A DNA stretch of 64,000 nt from Grimontia indica (GTDB lineage Bacteria > Pseudomonadota > Gammaproteobacteria > Enterobacterales > Vibrionaceae), in NCBI RefSeq assembly GCF_000333895.2, contig NZ_ANFM02000013.1:48890-112889 (forward strand). The letters run 5' to 3'. Position 1 is the stretch's first letter; every line of letters begins with the position of its first letter. A model generated the notes under the pieces. It was given only the letters and a program-made list of their open reading frames with translations, ran no database searches and was not told where the DNA came from. A program made the translations under genes and the position numbers. Shown piece after piece: positions 25,201-34,903 of the stretch.

Positions 25201-25614
25201 TTAGTTTGAATTGAGAGCATTTTTGGAAGCGTAAATGATAGTTGGTGGTGCGGTTGTCAGAATACTAACGCACTCAGTATTACCAGCAATAAGATACTCA
25301 GTTAGACCTTCGGGGTCGGATAGAAAACCAGATCGTGTTTTCTCAAGACTAAGCCAGCCTCCCTCTTTCACGGTGCAAAGCCAGGTGAGGTCGGCATTGT
25401 CTGCCCACCAAAATTCATTTAGGTCGAATTCATCCAACACTCTGAATCCATCTACCCAAAAAAAGCAGACGTAAACTGGCTCTTCGACATTCTCGAATTC
25501 AACATGGACTTTGAGCAAACAACCGTCCCAATTTACACCGCGAACGTCTGACACGCGTTGTTCACTGAATTCATTGTCTACTGGCTCTATCTTGAACCCC
25601 GAGTGTTTATCCAT
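25201..25614 (-). CDS. hypothetical protein, 137 aa
   Basis: Acidic soluble protein with many aromatic residues (VCFFWVDGFRVLDEFDLNEFWWADNADLTWLCTVKEGGWLSLEKTRSGFLSDPEGL). No signal peptide or family recognised. It lies 24 bases downstream of the 196-aa membrane gene on the same strand and may share its transcript. Confidence 0.6.
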   Translation of the reverse strand: MDKHSGFKIEPVDNEFSEQRVSDVRGVNWDGCLLKVHVEFENVEEPVYVCFFWVDGFRVLDEFDLNEFWWADNADLTWLCTVKEGGWLSLEKTRSGFLSDPEGLTEYLIAGNTECVSILTTAPPTIIYASKNALNSN

Positions 25615-25638
25615 GCTGACTCGTCCTCATTTTTATCG

Positions 25639-26229
25639 CTATTCACAAGGGATGACAATTTCTGTTTCTTGCGTATCAGCGAACTGAATTGTCAGGCAGT
25701 CCAACTGCCAGTTGAGATTGGTATGACTCGCTTTGAAGAAGAACACTCCATCGCCACTATCGCCTTCAATATCAAGATCCATTTCGGCGTAGCCTTTTGC
25801 ATCATGGCCACCAATCTTCCCTGTATTCAATGAATAGTCATAGGGAATGCCAATCTTGTTTTGAAAGGACTCGTTTTGTTCCAATTTAGTAAGCGCAAGC
25901 TTCACCGAGGGTGACTCTTCAAATTCTCGAGAACTCAAATTAAGAAACACAGTCACAAAAAGCACAAGAGCTAGAAAAAACACCAGTGATCCAAACGACC
26001 ATTTCCGCTGAGTTGCTTTGAAAGCTTCGATACTCTCCCAATGATTGTTTTTCCACGCCCATTCATTGCCTTTTGCCCCTACTACGAATGCGTAGAAAGT
26101 GCCAAAAAAAGGGACTAATGCCCAAAGGGCTTTATAAGACTTGAAACGTATTCCCCAAACGAAACTGAATATGAACGCTCCCCAGTTCCAGCCCTTAATC
26201 TCATTTGGGACTTGCTTCTCACTATCCAT
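25639..26229 (-). CDS. membrane protein with Coa1/Tim21-like C-terminal part, 196 aa
   Basis: The N-terminal part has a hydrophobic GWNWGAFIFSFVWGIRFKSYKALWALVPFFGTFYAFVVGAKGNEWAWKNNHW pattern seen in DUF2628-like small membrane proteins. A further helix lies near residues 75-95. The soluble part (ESFQNKIGIPYDYSLNTGKIGGHDAKGYAEMDLDIEGDSGDGVFFFKASH) has the beta-rich look of the cytochrome-c-oxidase assembly factor Coa1 family, common as a bacterial extracytoplasmic domain of unknown role. Assignment is moderate. Confidence 0.65.
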   Translation of the reverse strand: MDSEKQVPNEIKGWNWGAFIFSFVWGIRFKSYKALWALVPFFGTFYAFVVGAKGNEWAWKNNHWESIEAFKATQRKWSFGSLVFFLALVLFVTVFLNLSSREFEESPSVKLALTKLEQNESFQNKIGIPYDYSLNTGKIGGHDAKGYAEMDLDIEGDSGDGVFFFKASHTNLNWQLDCLTIQFADTQETEIVIPCE

Positions 26230-26494
26230 ATGTTTGACTCCCTTTCACTTAAATCCGAAGGCTAATAACCCTGCTCTTACTGATACAAAGTTACTGCTCG
26301 TTGGGAAAATAACAAGACACAAACTTTCAATAAGGCAGCCGGATGTAACGGCGATTTGTTCTTTCAATTTTATGAAATGACCGCCGCAAATATTGATGTT
26401 TGTGTAGTGCGCCTGAATTTGCGCGCATGAACCTCTACTGATTGTTTTATTATTGGCTGTTTCATATATAAAACTAACGAGCCACAAGTGAATC

Positions 26495-28726
26495 ATGGTT
26501 TCGTTTGAAAAGATGTCTCCCAAGGAGATTGGGAAAAGCCAGCAAGGAAAGCGCATGCAATCTAAGAACTCCTCTATGACTCCATCACTTCCACAGACAT
26601 TGTCTCAGGAAGCCATTCAGGATAGAGCGTTTCAGGTATCGGTATCACAAGCGTCATATAACTATATGTTCAGCTACATTGAGCCCTTATCCCTCTCTGC
26701 AGGGCTGCCTAAAGGAGAGGAGTTCACACTCGAGTATGAAGCGAAAGTCGCTAAGGTCTTTTTACCCTTGCTGGAAAACTTCACCAAGGTTGTTGTGTCT
26801 TTGCTTGAGCGAGAGCTGCAGGACGATTTAACCGGTGATGTGTCAGAGTCGATCAAAAAGGTTAACGATGCCTATCACAAGTTGAAATCGCCAAGCTCTC
26901 CGCTGGCTGTGATTGAAGATGCAGCAGCAACCAAAGCGTTACTCGAAGCACTGGCTGAGGTACCTAATGCTATTGAAGGCGCGCTTCAAGGCCTTTCTCA
27001 CCTACCCAAAGATTTCATGCACATTGTTGAGGGGTTGGCGAAAGTCACCAAGCAATTTGAGTCAGAGGGCTTTACGGCATTTCTTAAAGACACGCTTTAT
27101 TACACCTTGAATGAAGAGCGTGGGCATCAATATCTCAAACCGAAAGGACTGGCAGATTACGAATTGCTGTTTAACACCTTGCCGACGCCTCAGGCTTTGG
27201 ATGTAGAGCGCAAAGCGTGGATGCCGGAAGAGGATTTACCGATTTGTCTGCAAGATTGGTACTTTGGCTACATGCAAATCGCGGGGTTTAATACCACCAA
27301 CCTCAGAGGTGTCAGAACTCAGAAAGAAGCGCATGAGAATGTGTATTTGCTGTCAGAGCTTTTGGAAAAAATGCCCGTTAGTGATGACACCTTGCAGCAA
27401 GTCAGCGGCAATAATGCGTTAACGCTCACTGAAGCCGCTAACAAAGGCTTATTGTACGTTTGCGATTACACCATGTTTGAAGGCAAAAAAGGCGCGTCTT
27501 TGCATGGTTTACACCGCTACCCTGAAGCACCGATTGCGCTGTTTTATTGGAATCCGTCACCACCTCATGGCTACCCGACTGACGGTGCAATGCAACCTAT
27601 CGCCATTCAATTGGGGCAGCATTTTGATGCCGACACCACGCCGATTTTCACGCCAAATGACTGCACCAATAACAACGATGTAGATGGCGCAAAGTGGCTG
27701 CTGGCAAAAATAGTGGTGCAAAACGCCTGTACAATTGAGCATGAAACCGTGGCGCATTTGGGCGCGTGCCATTTGGTGATTGAACCCATTGTTGTCGCCA
27801 GCCATCGACAGTTGCCACAAACACACCCACTGATGGTGCTGTTGAAACCGCATTTCCGATTCACCCTGGACATTAACCATGGCGCTTACACCAGCTTGAT
27901 GGTGCCAGGCGGCGTTGTAGCTTCCGTGATTTCAACCTCGCATCAAGAAACTGCAGAAGTGCTTGTTGATGCTTATGAAAAGCGCCGGTTTGATGATCAG
28001 TATCCAGACAAGATCTTCCATCAACGGGGTGTCTCAAGCGATTCATTACCGTCTTTCCCATTCAGGGAAGATACCCTCGACCTTTGGGCGGCGATTCAGC
28101 AATTCGTGACTGATTACCTGTCGCTTTATTACGAGGGCGAAACGGCGGAAGCGCGTAACAAAATGGTGTTGGATGATTTTGAGCTTCAAGCCTGGGTGAA
28201 TGAGCTGGTTAATCCAAAGCGCGCTGCAGTAAGGGGCTTAGATGGCTTAACGGCAACCAATGATGAAAAGAGCCCGGTACAAATCGACAGCTTTGATTAT
28301 CTTTGCCGTGTCGTGGCGCAAATCATTTATACCGCAAGTGCCCAACATGCTTCAGTGAACTATGCGCAATACCCGCTGATGTCTTATATCCCTGGAGCCA
28401 GCGGAACGCTTTACAAGCCAATGCCAGGACGCAACGAAACACTGACTCAGGAAGACGTGATTGATTGGCTGCCACCTTTGGATGTGGCGCTGTATCAAAC
28501 CTCATTCGCCTACCTGTTAGCTGGCGTGCAATATGACACCCTTGGTCACTATACGGATGACCCAAGAACCCAATACTTCACCGACAAACGTGTGGCACCG
28601 ATACTGACTCAGTTCCACATGAACTTAAACAGAATCGAAATCGATATTCATGAGCGCAATGCCTCACGACCTATGCCGTATGTGATGCAACTGCCCTCTT
28701 TGATACCGAACAGTATCAGTATTTAG
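26495..28726 (+). CDS. bacterial lipoxygenase, 743 aa
   Basis: Non-haem iron dioxygenase that makes hydroperoxides from polyunsaturated fatty acids. All five metal-binding positions are visible: H421 and H426 in AHLGACH, H618 and N622 in QHASVNYAQY, and the C-terminal carboxylate of Ile743. Conserved flanks HPLMVLLKPHF (444-454) and DWLPP follow the family. No signal peptide is seen, unlike secreted Pseudomonas LoxA. A start at 26555 has a better ribosome binding site (AAGGAA) and would remove 20 residues. It is followed by a GGDEF gene on the same strand. Confidence 0.92.
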   Translation: MVSFEKMSPKEIGKSQQGKRMQSKNSSMTPSLPQTLSQEAIQDRAFQVSVSQASYNYMFSYIEPLSLSAGLPKGEEFTLEYEAKVAKVFLPLLENFTKVVVSLLERELQDDLTGDVSESIKKVNDAYHKLKSPSSPLAVIEDAAATKALLEALAEVPNAIEGALQGLSHLPKDFMHIVEGLAKVTKQFESEGFTAFLKDTLYYTLNEERGHQYLKPKGLADYELLFNTLPTPQALDVERKAWMPEEDLPICLQDWYFGYMQIAGFNTTNLRGVRTQKEAHENVYLLSELLEKMPVSDDTLQQVSGNNALTLTEAANKGLLYVCDYTMFEGKKGASLHGLHRYPEAPIALFYWNPSPPHGYPTDGAMQPIAIQLGQHFDADTTPIFTPNDCTNNNDVDGAKWLLAKIVVQNACTIEHETVAHLGACHLVIEPIVVASHRQLPQTHPLMVLLKPHFRFTLDINHGAYTSLMVPGGVVASVISTSHQETAEVLVDAYEKRRFDDQYPDKIFHQRGVSSDSLPSFPFREDTLDLWAAIQQFVTDYLSLYYEGETAEARNKMVLDDFELQAWVNELVNPKRAAVRGLDGLTATNDEKSPVQIDSFDYLCRVVAQIIYTASAQHASVNYAQYPLMSYIPGASGTLYKPMPGRNETLTQEDVIDWLPPLDVALYQTSFAYLLAGVQYDTLGHYTDDPRTQYFTDKRVAPILTQFHMNLNRIEIDIHERNASRPMPYVMQLPSLIPNSISI

Positions 28727-28778
28727 GACCTTATCACTGGCATTTCCCTGCTGAGTAACCAGCAATGCCTGGCAGGGA

Positions 28779-30662
28779 ATGAAGGTAATAAGTCCATTAA
28801 CTCAGGAATGTACATGCATGTGGCAACGTCGGATTAATCACTTTTTATCGCTGGTTTTTTCCGTCCTGTTTATCACTTTCAGTGTCTCTGGTTTGGTTTC
28901 TGCGAAAACAACCATTGACTTGTCACAGTGGGAAAGCGGGGGGTCGACAGTTGATAAATTCCGTTTTATTGATGACCCTTCACATCAATTAACCATTGAT
29001 GATGTTGCGTCTCTGGCAGACTGGCAGCGCCCTCAAAAAGGCGTCGTTAACAGGGGGTTTTCCACGCTTCCGACCTGGATCTCATTCCGATTATCCAACC
29101 CTGAGCCTGTCAGTAAAAAGATCATCGTGGAGTATGTAGAACCCTCCGTCGAGACCATTGATTTTTACTCACGCTTGAAAAGCGGTGAAGGCACATTCAC
29201 GCATCAACGCTTTGTTTACACTCAGCCCACAGACTCGCGCCCGGTCTCCTTTTACAGGCCAGCGTTTTCAGTCGATGTCCCGCCTGAATCTGAGGTTGAG
29301 GTTTACTACCGCCTGTTCCAGGGAAGTGACTTCCCTATGCATAAGTTTGACTCGATGCGTGTCTGGGAAGAGTCTGATTTTTACCACTCCACACATGTAG
29401 AACTGTCGCTATTGGTGATTTTGTTGTGTGTGGAAATTGCTATGGGTCTGTCCACCCTGCTCGCCTATTTCGCCACAAAAGACCGTCTTTATCTTTATTA
29501 CACCGCTTTCGCGTTTTCAGCCGCATCACTCTTTGCCGCATTCAGCGGTGTGTGGAGCTATTTAATCGCATCACAGCACTATGAGTTATGGATGGTGGTG
29601 CTTCAGATAAATATTTGCCAACTCGTCGCCATTCTTTTTGTCCGTCACTTTTTGAATGTGCCGGAGCACTTACCGCGCGTCGATAAAGTCATGCTGGCAG
29701 TGGTGGCAGTGGTCGCGGTCGGTGTGGTGCTTAACCTCTTTGGTCAGCCGTATCTTTCGCGAATCATCATTGATTTCACCGCAATTGGTGCGTTTTCCCT
29801 GATCCCATTGGGCATCTATGCACACAAGAAAAAAGTACCGCACGCACTTTTGTTTTCAGGAAGTTGGGTCTTCTTTGCCATTGGTATGGCACTCGCCTCG
29901 GCAAGGCTCAGAGGATACATTGCAGACAGCGCTTTTGCTGAGTGGCTGATTTATTTTGGTGGTCTGATTGAGGTCATCTTGCTGACTACCGTCATGATCC
30001 TTCGATTCAGGCACATGCAGCGTGAAAAGCAACGCATTGAAGACAAACACTGGAAATATTTGGAAAATGCCGCGCACGTGCTGGAAGAAAGGGTTAAAGA
30101 GCAAACCAAGCAGCTGTATGAAGCCAAAGCGCTTGCCGAAAAAGAAGCCCGCACCGATTTGCTGACAGGACTACCGAATAGACGTTCTTTCTTTGAAGGC
30201 GCACAGCAATTCATTGAACGGGCAAAACGCAACACCTCGCCAAGTGTGCACCTGTTGATGATCGATATTGACCATTTCAAGAAGGTGAACGATACCCACA
30301 GCCATGCCTGTGGAGACGCCGTTCTTCGCCATATTGGCAATATTCTGAACCACTCTTTGCGAAAAACGGATCTCCTTTCGCGTCTTGGGGGGGAAGAGTT
30401 TGCTGTGGTCATGGAAAACACACCTGAAGACGCTGCTCAAACCATGACTGAGCGTTTGCGTTCGGCGGTTGAGGAAACGGATATTCTATTCGAAGACCAG
30501 TTTATTCACGTCACCATTTCTGTCGGCATGGCCACCTGGCATCACACCCAGAATCTCGATCAACTGCTGCAAAACGCTGACCATGCGTTATACCAAGCCA
30601 AACGCGAAGGCCGTAATCGCATTGTCTATGCGCCAAAGGAAAGCGAAGTGCCACTGGCGTAA
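28779..30662 (+). CDS. 7TMR-DISM sensor diguanylate cyclase, 627 aa
   Basis: A signal sequence (VFSVLFITFSVSGLVSA) precedes an extracytoplasmic 7TMR-DISM extracellular-2 domain (about 45-190), then about seven transmembrane helices (210-400), a coiled coil (KHWKYLENAAHVLEERVKEQTKQLYEAKALAEKEA) and a GGDEF domain. The active site is GGEEF and the product-inhibition I-site RKTD lies five residues before it, so the enzyme should make cyclic di-GMP and be feedback-inhibited. The ATG at 28818 (MWQRRINHF) has a better AGGA site and leaves the signal peptide in the usual place. Confidence 0.92.
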   Translation: MKVISPLTQECTCMWQRRINHFLSLVFSVLFITFSVSGLVSAKTTIDLSQWESGGSTVDKFRFIDDPSHQLTIDDVASLADWQRPQKGVVNRGFSTLPTWISFRLSNPEPVSKKIIVEYVEPSVETIDFYSRLKSGEGTFTHQRFVYTQPTDSRPVSFYRPAFSVDVPPESEVEVYYRLFQGSDFPMHKFDSMRVWEESDFYHSTHVELSLLVILLCVEIAMGLSTLLAYFATKDRLYLYYTAFAFSAASLFAAFSGVWSYLIASQHYELWMVVLQINICQLVAILFVRHFLNVPEHLPRVDKVMLAVVAVVAVGVVLNLFGQPYLSRIIIDFTAIGAFSLIPLGIYAHKKKVPHALLFSGSWVFFAIGMALASARLRGYIADSAFAEWLIYFGGLIEVILLTTVMILRFRHMQREKQRIEDKHWKYLENAAHVLEERVKEQTKQLYEAKALAEKEARTDLLTGLPNRRSFFEGAQQFIERAKRNTSPSVHLLMIDIDHFKKVNDTHSHACGDAVLRHIGNILNHSLRKTDLLSRLGGEEFAVVMENTPEDAAQTMTERLRSAVEETDILFEDQFIHVTISVGMATWHHTQNLDQLLQNADHALYQAKREGRNRIVYAPKESEVPLA

Positions 30663-30820
30663 TTGCGGTGGCATCTCTTTCATTTACAACGCGCCGTTCT
30701 CTATTCCCCTTGCGCCAAATCGCACAAACTTTAACCAAATCAAATTTCTAATCCGTAAACATCACTACACTGAAGAAATAGCTTAAGTTGGATTAATCCT
30801 TACTACCCAAGAGGAAAGGT

Positions 30821-31168
30821 ATGCTTGATAGGCTGGATTGTCTTCACAAATTGCTCCCTAGCGGCAGCAAGCACAGTGTTGTGCCTATGTATATGTTCGC
30901 CAATGATGCCGGACTGCCGGTGGTGCTTCGCCTCAATATTCGTGGCGGCGATAAGTCGCTGCCCGTCATGGTGGTCGCTTTTGATATCGATACCCTTGCT
31001 AAGTCGGTGCACTGCGAGATTCAGTACCCCAGGGAGAAAGTGAACTTCAAACTCTATGGACAACTGACTTCTTCCCGTTTTCACATCGGTACCCATGAAA
31101 TCACCAGTTGGGAATCACTGGAAAAGCTGGCGATTGAGTGGCTGAGATCCCCGGAAACCACAACTTGA
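30821..31168 (+). CDS. hypothetical protein, 115 aa
   Basis: A small gene with an AGGAAAGG ribosome binding site. The protein (MLDRLDCLHKLLPSGSKHSVVPMYMFAND, then GLPVVLRLNIRGGDKSLPVMVVAFDIDTLAKSVHCEIQYP) appears beta-rich and soluble. No family recognised. Confidence 0.6.
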   Translation: MLDRLDCLHKLLPSGSKHSVVPMYMFANDAGLPVVLRLNIRGGDKSLPVMVVAFDIDTLAKSVHCEIQYPREKVNFKLYGQLTSSRFHIGTHEITSWESLEKLAIEWLRSPETTT

Positions 31169-31559
31169 TACAACGGTAGACATACAACGCTGAATTCCAG
31201 TGTTCCCAAACGTCTCACTTTCAATAGTATTTCAAGAAATATGAGTTCCTAGTGTCCAAAACACAGTTATAAGCCAGTAGCATTTACTGTAAGTGTTTGA
31301 CTTCACTAATACACTCTACAAACCGCCCTCTACACCAAACTCACTTTACATATCATATTGTTAACAAACTCTGTCACTAGCCATGAATGGAAGCATGCAC
31401 CCATGAGCCTCTTTGGGTGGTGATGTAACAAACTTTTTCTATTTTTACGATAAAGAAATAGCCAGTCGGAGATGAGCAAAGAAGCGATTAGAACAAGAGG
31501 GGCAAGATGCAATCCCCATAAAGTTCACTTTGTTAACTCTATTTAAAAGGAGTAAAAAT
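31169..31559. other. 390-base intergenic region
   Basis: No supported gene. The last bases hold the AAGGAG ribosome binding site for the hydrolase gene. The region is AT-rich and likely contains its promoter. Confidence 0.5.
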
Positions 31560-32411
31560 ATGAGTTTTCAATCACGTTTCAACTTCAACATCGTAAAAGC
31601 TGTCACCATCGCTACTGCCTTGTTATCTGCCGCATGTTCCTCTGATTCATTCACTTCAGAAAAAGCATCGGCAGCTGATAATTTCACCATGATTCACTCA
31701 GCCTGGCTTGGGGGCTTCCAGTGGCAAGGTGTTCAAGAGCAAATCTCGATGCAACAATCCGCCACTTTCAATACGCCAGATATGCCAGGACACGGCTCCG
31801 ACAAAACTAAACCAGCAGACATTACTTTCGAGGACTATGTCAAAACAGTAACGGATATCTTGGATAAACAAGATGATAAGACCATTTTGGTTGGCCACAG
31901 TTTCGGGGGAATGATTGCCAGCCAAGTGGCTGAAGAACGTCCAGACAAGGTGAGTGCCTTGGTTTACCTATGTGCTTTCATGCTACCTGATGGCGTCTCT
32001 TTTATGGATGCTACGCAAGGTGTTCAGGGTTCTGCGGTATTGGATAACCTCTTCTTTAACGAAGATAAAACCGCAGTGGGAATAAAGGAGTCCGAAATCC
32101 ATCATGCCTTTGCACATGACTTGCCCGCAGAGGCCGTTGAAGGTGCGAAAGCCTCTATGGTAATGGAGCCAACTGCACCGCTCACCTATAAACTGTCACT
32201 GACAGAAGAAAACTATGGCAGCATTCCCCGCTATTACGTGAAATGCTCTGAGGACAATGCTATCCCACCAAACGTTCAGGATGCGATGATTCAAGGTCAG
32301 CCCGTTAAAGGCACTTTCACCCTTGATTCAAGTCATGCTGTGATTTTCTCTGATCCAAAAGGTGTCGCTGATGCGCTGATCGCTGTCGCCAGTGCCGAGC
32401 GCAACATGTAA
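31560..32411 (+). CDS. lipoprotein alpha/beta hydrolase, 283 aa
   Basis: Alpha/beta-hydrolase fold protein. With the ATG at 31560 (13 bases after AAGGAG) the N terminus is a lipoprotein signal with lipobox LSAAC and lipidated Cys26. The nucleophile Ser114 is in VGHSFGGM. The acid is probably D232 in CSEDNA and the histidine H259 in DSSHAVIFSDP, matching the hydroxynitrile-lyase/esterase subgroup. It is expected to be anchored at the periplasmic or outer membrane. The substrate cannot be predicted. Confidence 0.85.
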   Translation: MSFQSRFNFNIVKAVTIATALLSAACSSDSFTSEKASAADNFTMIHSAWLGGFQWQGVQEQISMQQSATFNTPDMPGHGSDKTKPADITFEDYVKTVTDILDKQDDKTILVGHSFGGMIASQVAEERPDKVSALVYLCAFMLPDGVSFMDATQGVQGSAVLDNLFFNEDKTAVGIKESEIHHAFAHDLPAEAVEGAKASMVMEPTAPLTYKLSLTEENYGSIPRYYVKCSEDNAIPPNVQDAMIQGQPVKGTFTLDSSHAVIFSDPKGVADALIAVASAERNM

Positions 32412-32528
32412 CCATCATCATCGCCCTGTGTTTCTGTGAACTGCTGGGGCTGTATTGATTGCAAGAAAAGCAAAGCAGTAAACATGGCCTCCGGTTACAT
32501 TCAAAAAATAGAACAGGTATACGTAGAG

Positions 32529-32561
32529 AGCCGCACATCAGGGACTAATGTGCGGCTTTTT
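32529..32561 (+). terminator. terminator after the hydrolase gene
   Basis: AGCCGCACAT and ATGTGCGGCT arms with a nine-base loop, followed by TTTTATTT. Confidence 0.88.
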
Positions 32562-32598
32562 ATTTAACACCAATCATTCCCACTGTGGAGTAAAGAAC

Positions 32599-34302
32599 AT
32601 GGAAGTGAGAGCAGTCGCTGCGGCGCTTGTTGCGTTGTCTTCGGCAATGCTGCTTTCCTGCACTTCTGATAAAGACAGGGAGCAAGCATTGAGTAATAAC
32701 AAGAATTTTGGCTTAACCTCGACGAGTGAAATCCTGCTGACCAGCGAAGCGGGCGACAAAATGTCAGTGATGCCAAACCAGTCCTTTACCACCGAACGTG
32801 CAAACGGCATACAAGTCGTCATCCAGCCGGATATCACCAAGCAAACCATCACTGGGATCGGTACGTCTTTCACTGAATCTGCTGCGTTTGTATTGGCTCA
32901 CCTTCCGCCAGAAAAACGCCTTGAGGTCATGAACAATCTCTACGGCGAATCAGGCGCGAACTTCTCGCTGACCCGCACGCCGATTGGCTCGACTGACTTT
33001 TCTGTGGAAGGAAAGCTCGGCTATGCCGAAGTCGAAGGTGACGCGGCGCTGGAGCATTTCACAATCGCACCAGACAGCGATGGCTTTTCAAAAGCCAAGT
33101 ATCCCGGTATTCAGGATGAATCGTTCGACGTGCTGCCGATGATCAAAGAAGCAAAATCGATCAAAGCAAAACAAGATGACGGCACCCTGAACATCATTGC
33201 TTCCGCGTGGACTGCGCCACCTTGGATGAAGGATATCAATACCTGGTTCATCAAAGGCTCAGAAGAGAACGACTGGGAAGGCACGGGTGGCTCGCTCAAA
33301 CCGGAATATGAATCCACTTACGCGGATTATCTGGTGAAATACCTTGAGCACTATAAGGAAGCCGGTGTTGATATCTGGGGTTTAACGCCCGTCAATGAAC
33401 CGCACGGCAACAGTGGCAACTGGGAGAGCATGCACTTCACTGCTGAGACCCAAAACACCTTCATCAAAAAGTTTCTTGGTCCGGCTTTAAAAGAAAGCGC
33501 TTTCAACGATACTCGATTGCTTATCTACGATCAAAACCGTGATCATCTGGAGCATTGGACGGATGTGATCCTGGGCGATCCCGACACCGCGCCGTATGTT
33601 TATGGATCTGCCGTTCACTGGTATTCCAGCACGGTCGATGTGTACCAAGAGGTACTGGAGAAGGTACACAACAAATTCCCGGATTTCGCCATCATCCATA
33701 CCGAAGGCACAATTGACGATCTCGGTAAGCCTGCACCGAAAGGCATTTTGGATCCGGTGAAATTTCAGGAGTCCGGCTGGTTTGATAACGACGAGTTCTG
33801 GTGGAATGAAAACGCGACCGATTGGGCATACACCGCTACTTGGGCACCAAATCCGGAAAACCACCCTATCTACACCCCAGTGCATCGCTACGCGCGTGAC
33901 ATCATTGTCAGCCTGAATCACTGGATGAACGGTTGGGTAGATTGGAATGCGGTGCTAGATGCCAAAGGCGGCCCTAACCATGCTGGAAATTTCTGTGGTG
34001 CACCGATCATGATTGATACGGAAACCGGGTATGTCTATTACACGCCGATTTATGATGTGCTGGCACAGTTCAGTCGCACGATTCGTCCCGGCGATAAAGC
34101 AGTCAAAACCGATACCTTGTTAGGCGGATTGGAGCAGGATGATTTGCATGCCAGTTCAACGGTGAATGAATCAGGATTGCTAAGTGTGCAACTGCTGAAC
34201 ACGACCAAGAAGCCGATACAATTTGATTTGGTGATTGGTGCGCAGAGTGCGCTGATAACCCTGCCAGCGAATGCGTTGCAAACGGTGCGGGTTCAACTTT
34301 AA
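32599..34302 (+). CDS. glycoside hydrolase family 30 lipoprotein, 567 aa
   Basis: GH30 (glucosylceramidase-like) enzyme. I chose the ATG at 32599, which follows GGAG and puts a lipoprotein signal at the N terminus (ALSSAMLLSC). The TIM-barrel part carries the acid/base Glu267 in GLTPVNEPHGN and the nucleophile Glu369 in AIIHTEGTID. ITGIGTSFTESAAFV near the N terminus is a family hallmark. A C-terminal beta domain ends in TLPANALQTVRVQL. It probably cleaves beta-linked glycans outside the cytoplasm. Confidence 0.9.
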   Translation: MEVRAVAAALVALSSAMLLSCTSDKDREQALSNNKNFGLTSTSEILLTSEAGDKMSVMPNQSFTTERANGIQVVIQPDITKQTITGIGTSFTESAAFVLAHLPPEKRLEVMNNLYGESGANFSLTRTPIGSTDFSVEGKLGYAEVEGDAALEHFTIAPDSDGFSKAKYPGIQDESFDVLPMIKEAKSIKAKQDDGTLNIIASAWTAPPWMKDINTWFIKGSEENDWEGTGGSLKPEYESTYADYLVKYLEHYKEAGVDIWGLTPVNEPHGNSGNWESMHFTAETQNTFIKKFLGPALKESAFNDTRLLIYDQNRDHLEHWTDVILGDPDTAPYVYGSAVHWYSSTVDVYQEVLEKVHNKFPDFAIIHTEGTIDDLGKPAPKGILDPVKFQESGWFDNDEFWWNENATDWAYTATWAPNPENHPIYTPVHRYARDIIVSLNHWMNGWVDWNAVLDAKGGPNHAGNFCGAPIMIDTETGYVYYTPIYDVLAQFSRTIRPGDKAVKTDTLLGGLEQDDLHASSTVNESGLLSVQLLNTTKKPIQFDLVIGAQSALITLPANALQTVRVQL

Positions 34303-34337
34303 GGGCGATACCCTGAGGAAGAAAAAGGCAGGAAATA

Positions 34338-34370
34338 AAACGGCGCAATATACCGAGTATTGCGCCGTTT
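34338..34370. terminator. bidirectional terminator between GH30 and cold-shock genes
   Basis: AAACGGCGCAATA and TATTGCGCCGTTT form a 13-bp perfect stem around a seven-base loop. The minus strand continues with TTTTATTT, so it serves mainly the cold-shock gene. Confidence 0.88.
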
Positions 34371-34379
34371 CTCGCTGAA

Positions 34380-34592
34380 TTACAGCGCTTCTACGTTAGT
34401 CGCTTGAGGACCTTTTTGGCCTTGCTCAACGTTAAAACGTACTTTTTGGCCTTCAGCCAGAGTTTTGAAACCGTCAGAAACAATTGCACGGAAGTGAACG
34501 AATACGTCCTTGCCGCCGTTGTCTTGAGTGATGAAGCCAAAACCTTTAGTTTCGTCGAACCATTTTACCAGACCAGTCGATTTATCAGACAT
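34380..34592 (-). CDS. CspA-family cold-shock protein, 70 aa
   Basis: Single cold-shock domain protein, starting [21 protein letters not shown], with RNP1 KGFGFI and RNP2 VFVHF. It binds single-stranded RNA and DNA and acts as an RNA chaperone. The ATG at 34592 follows AGAGGTTACT; an upstream in-frame ATG lacks support. Upstream, about 150 bases without a gene probably hold a structured leader of the cspA type. Close to CspE/CspD size, but the paralogue cannot be assigned. Confidence 0.95.
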   Translation of the reverse strand: MSDKSTGLVKWFDETKGFGFITQDNGGKDVFVHFRAIVSDGFKTLAEGQKVRFNVEQGQKGPQATNVEAL

Positions 34593-34903
34593 AGTAACCT
34601 CTAATTTGTTTTTAATTGAATATGTTAACGACAAGCTAAACGCCGACGTTAAACAGCAAGGCTGTACGGAAAGCTATTGAATGGTCGATGAAGCACAAGT
34701 TGACGCAGGGTATTAACGAAGACTATCGAGAAGTAGCTGAGAAGAAACTTAAACTAAATTTGGCATTAACAGCTCTTTCTGAGCCAGGCGCGAACTATAC
34801 AGTGTGCTGGTTAAATAGCGAGCTTTATTTTCACTTTTCACGCATGTAGTCGTTTCCCCTGTATACTCCTTCCCTCTGTTTCTCTCGCTTCGGGATCTTC
34901 TCC

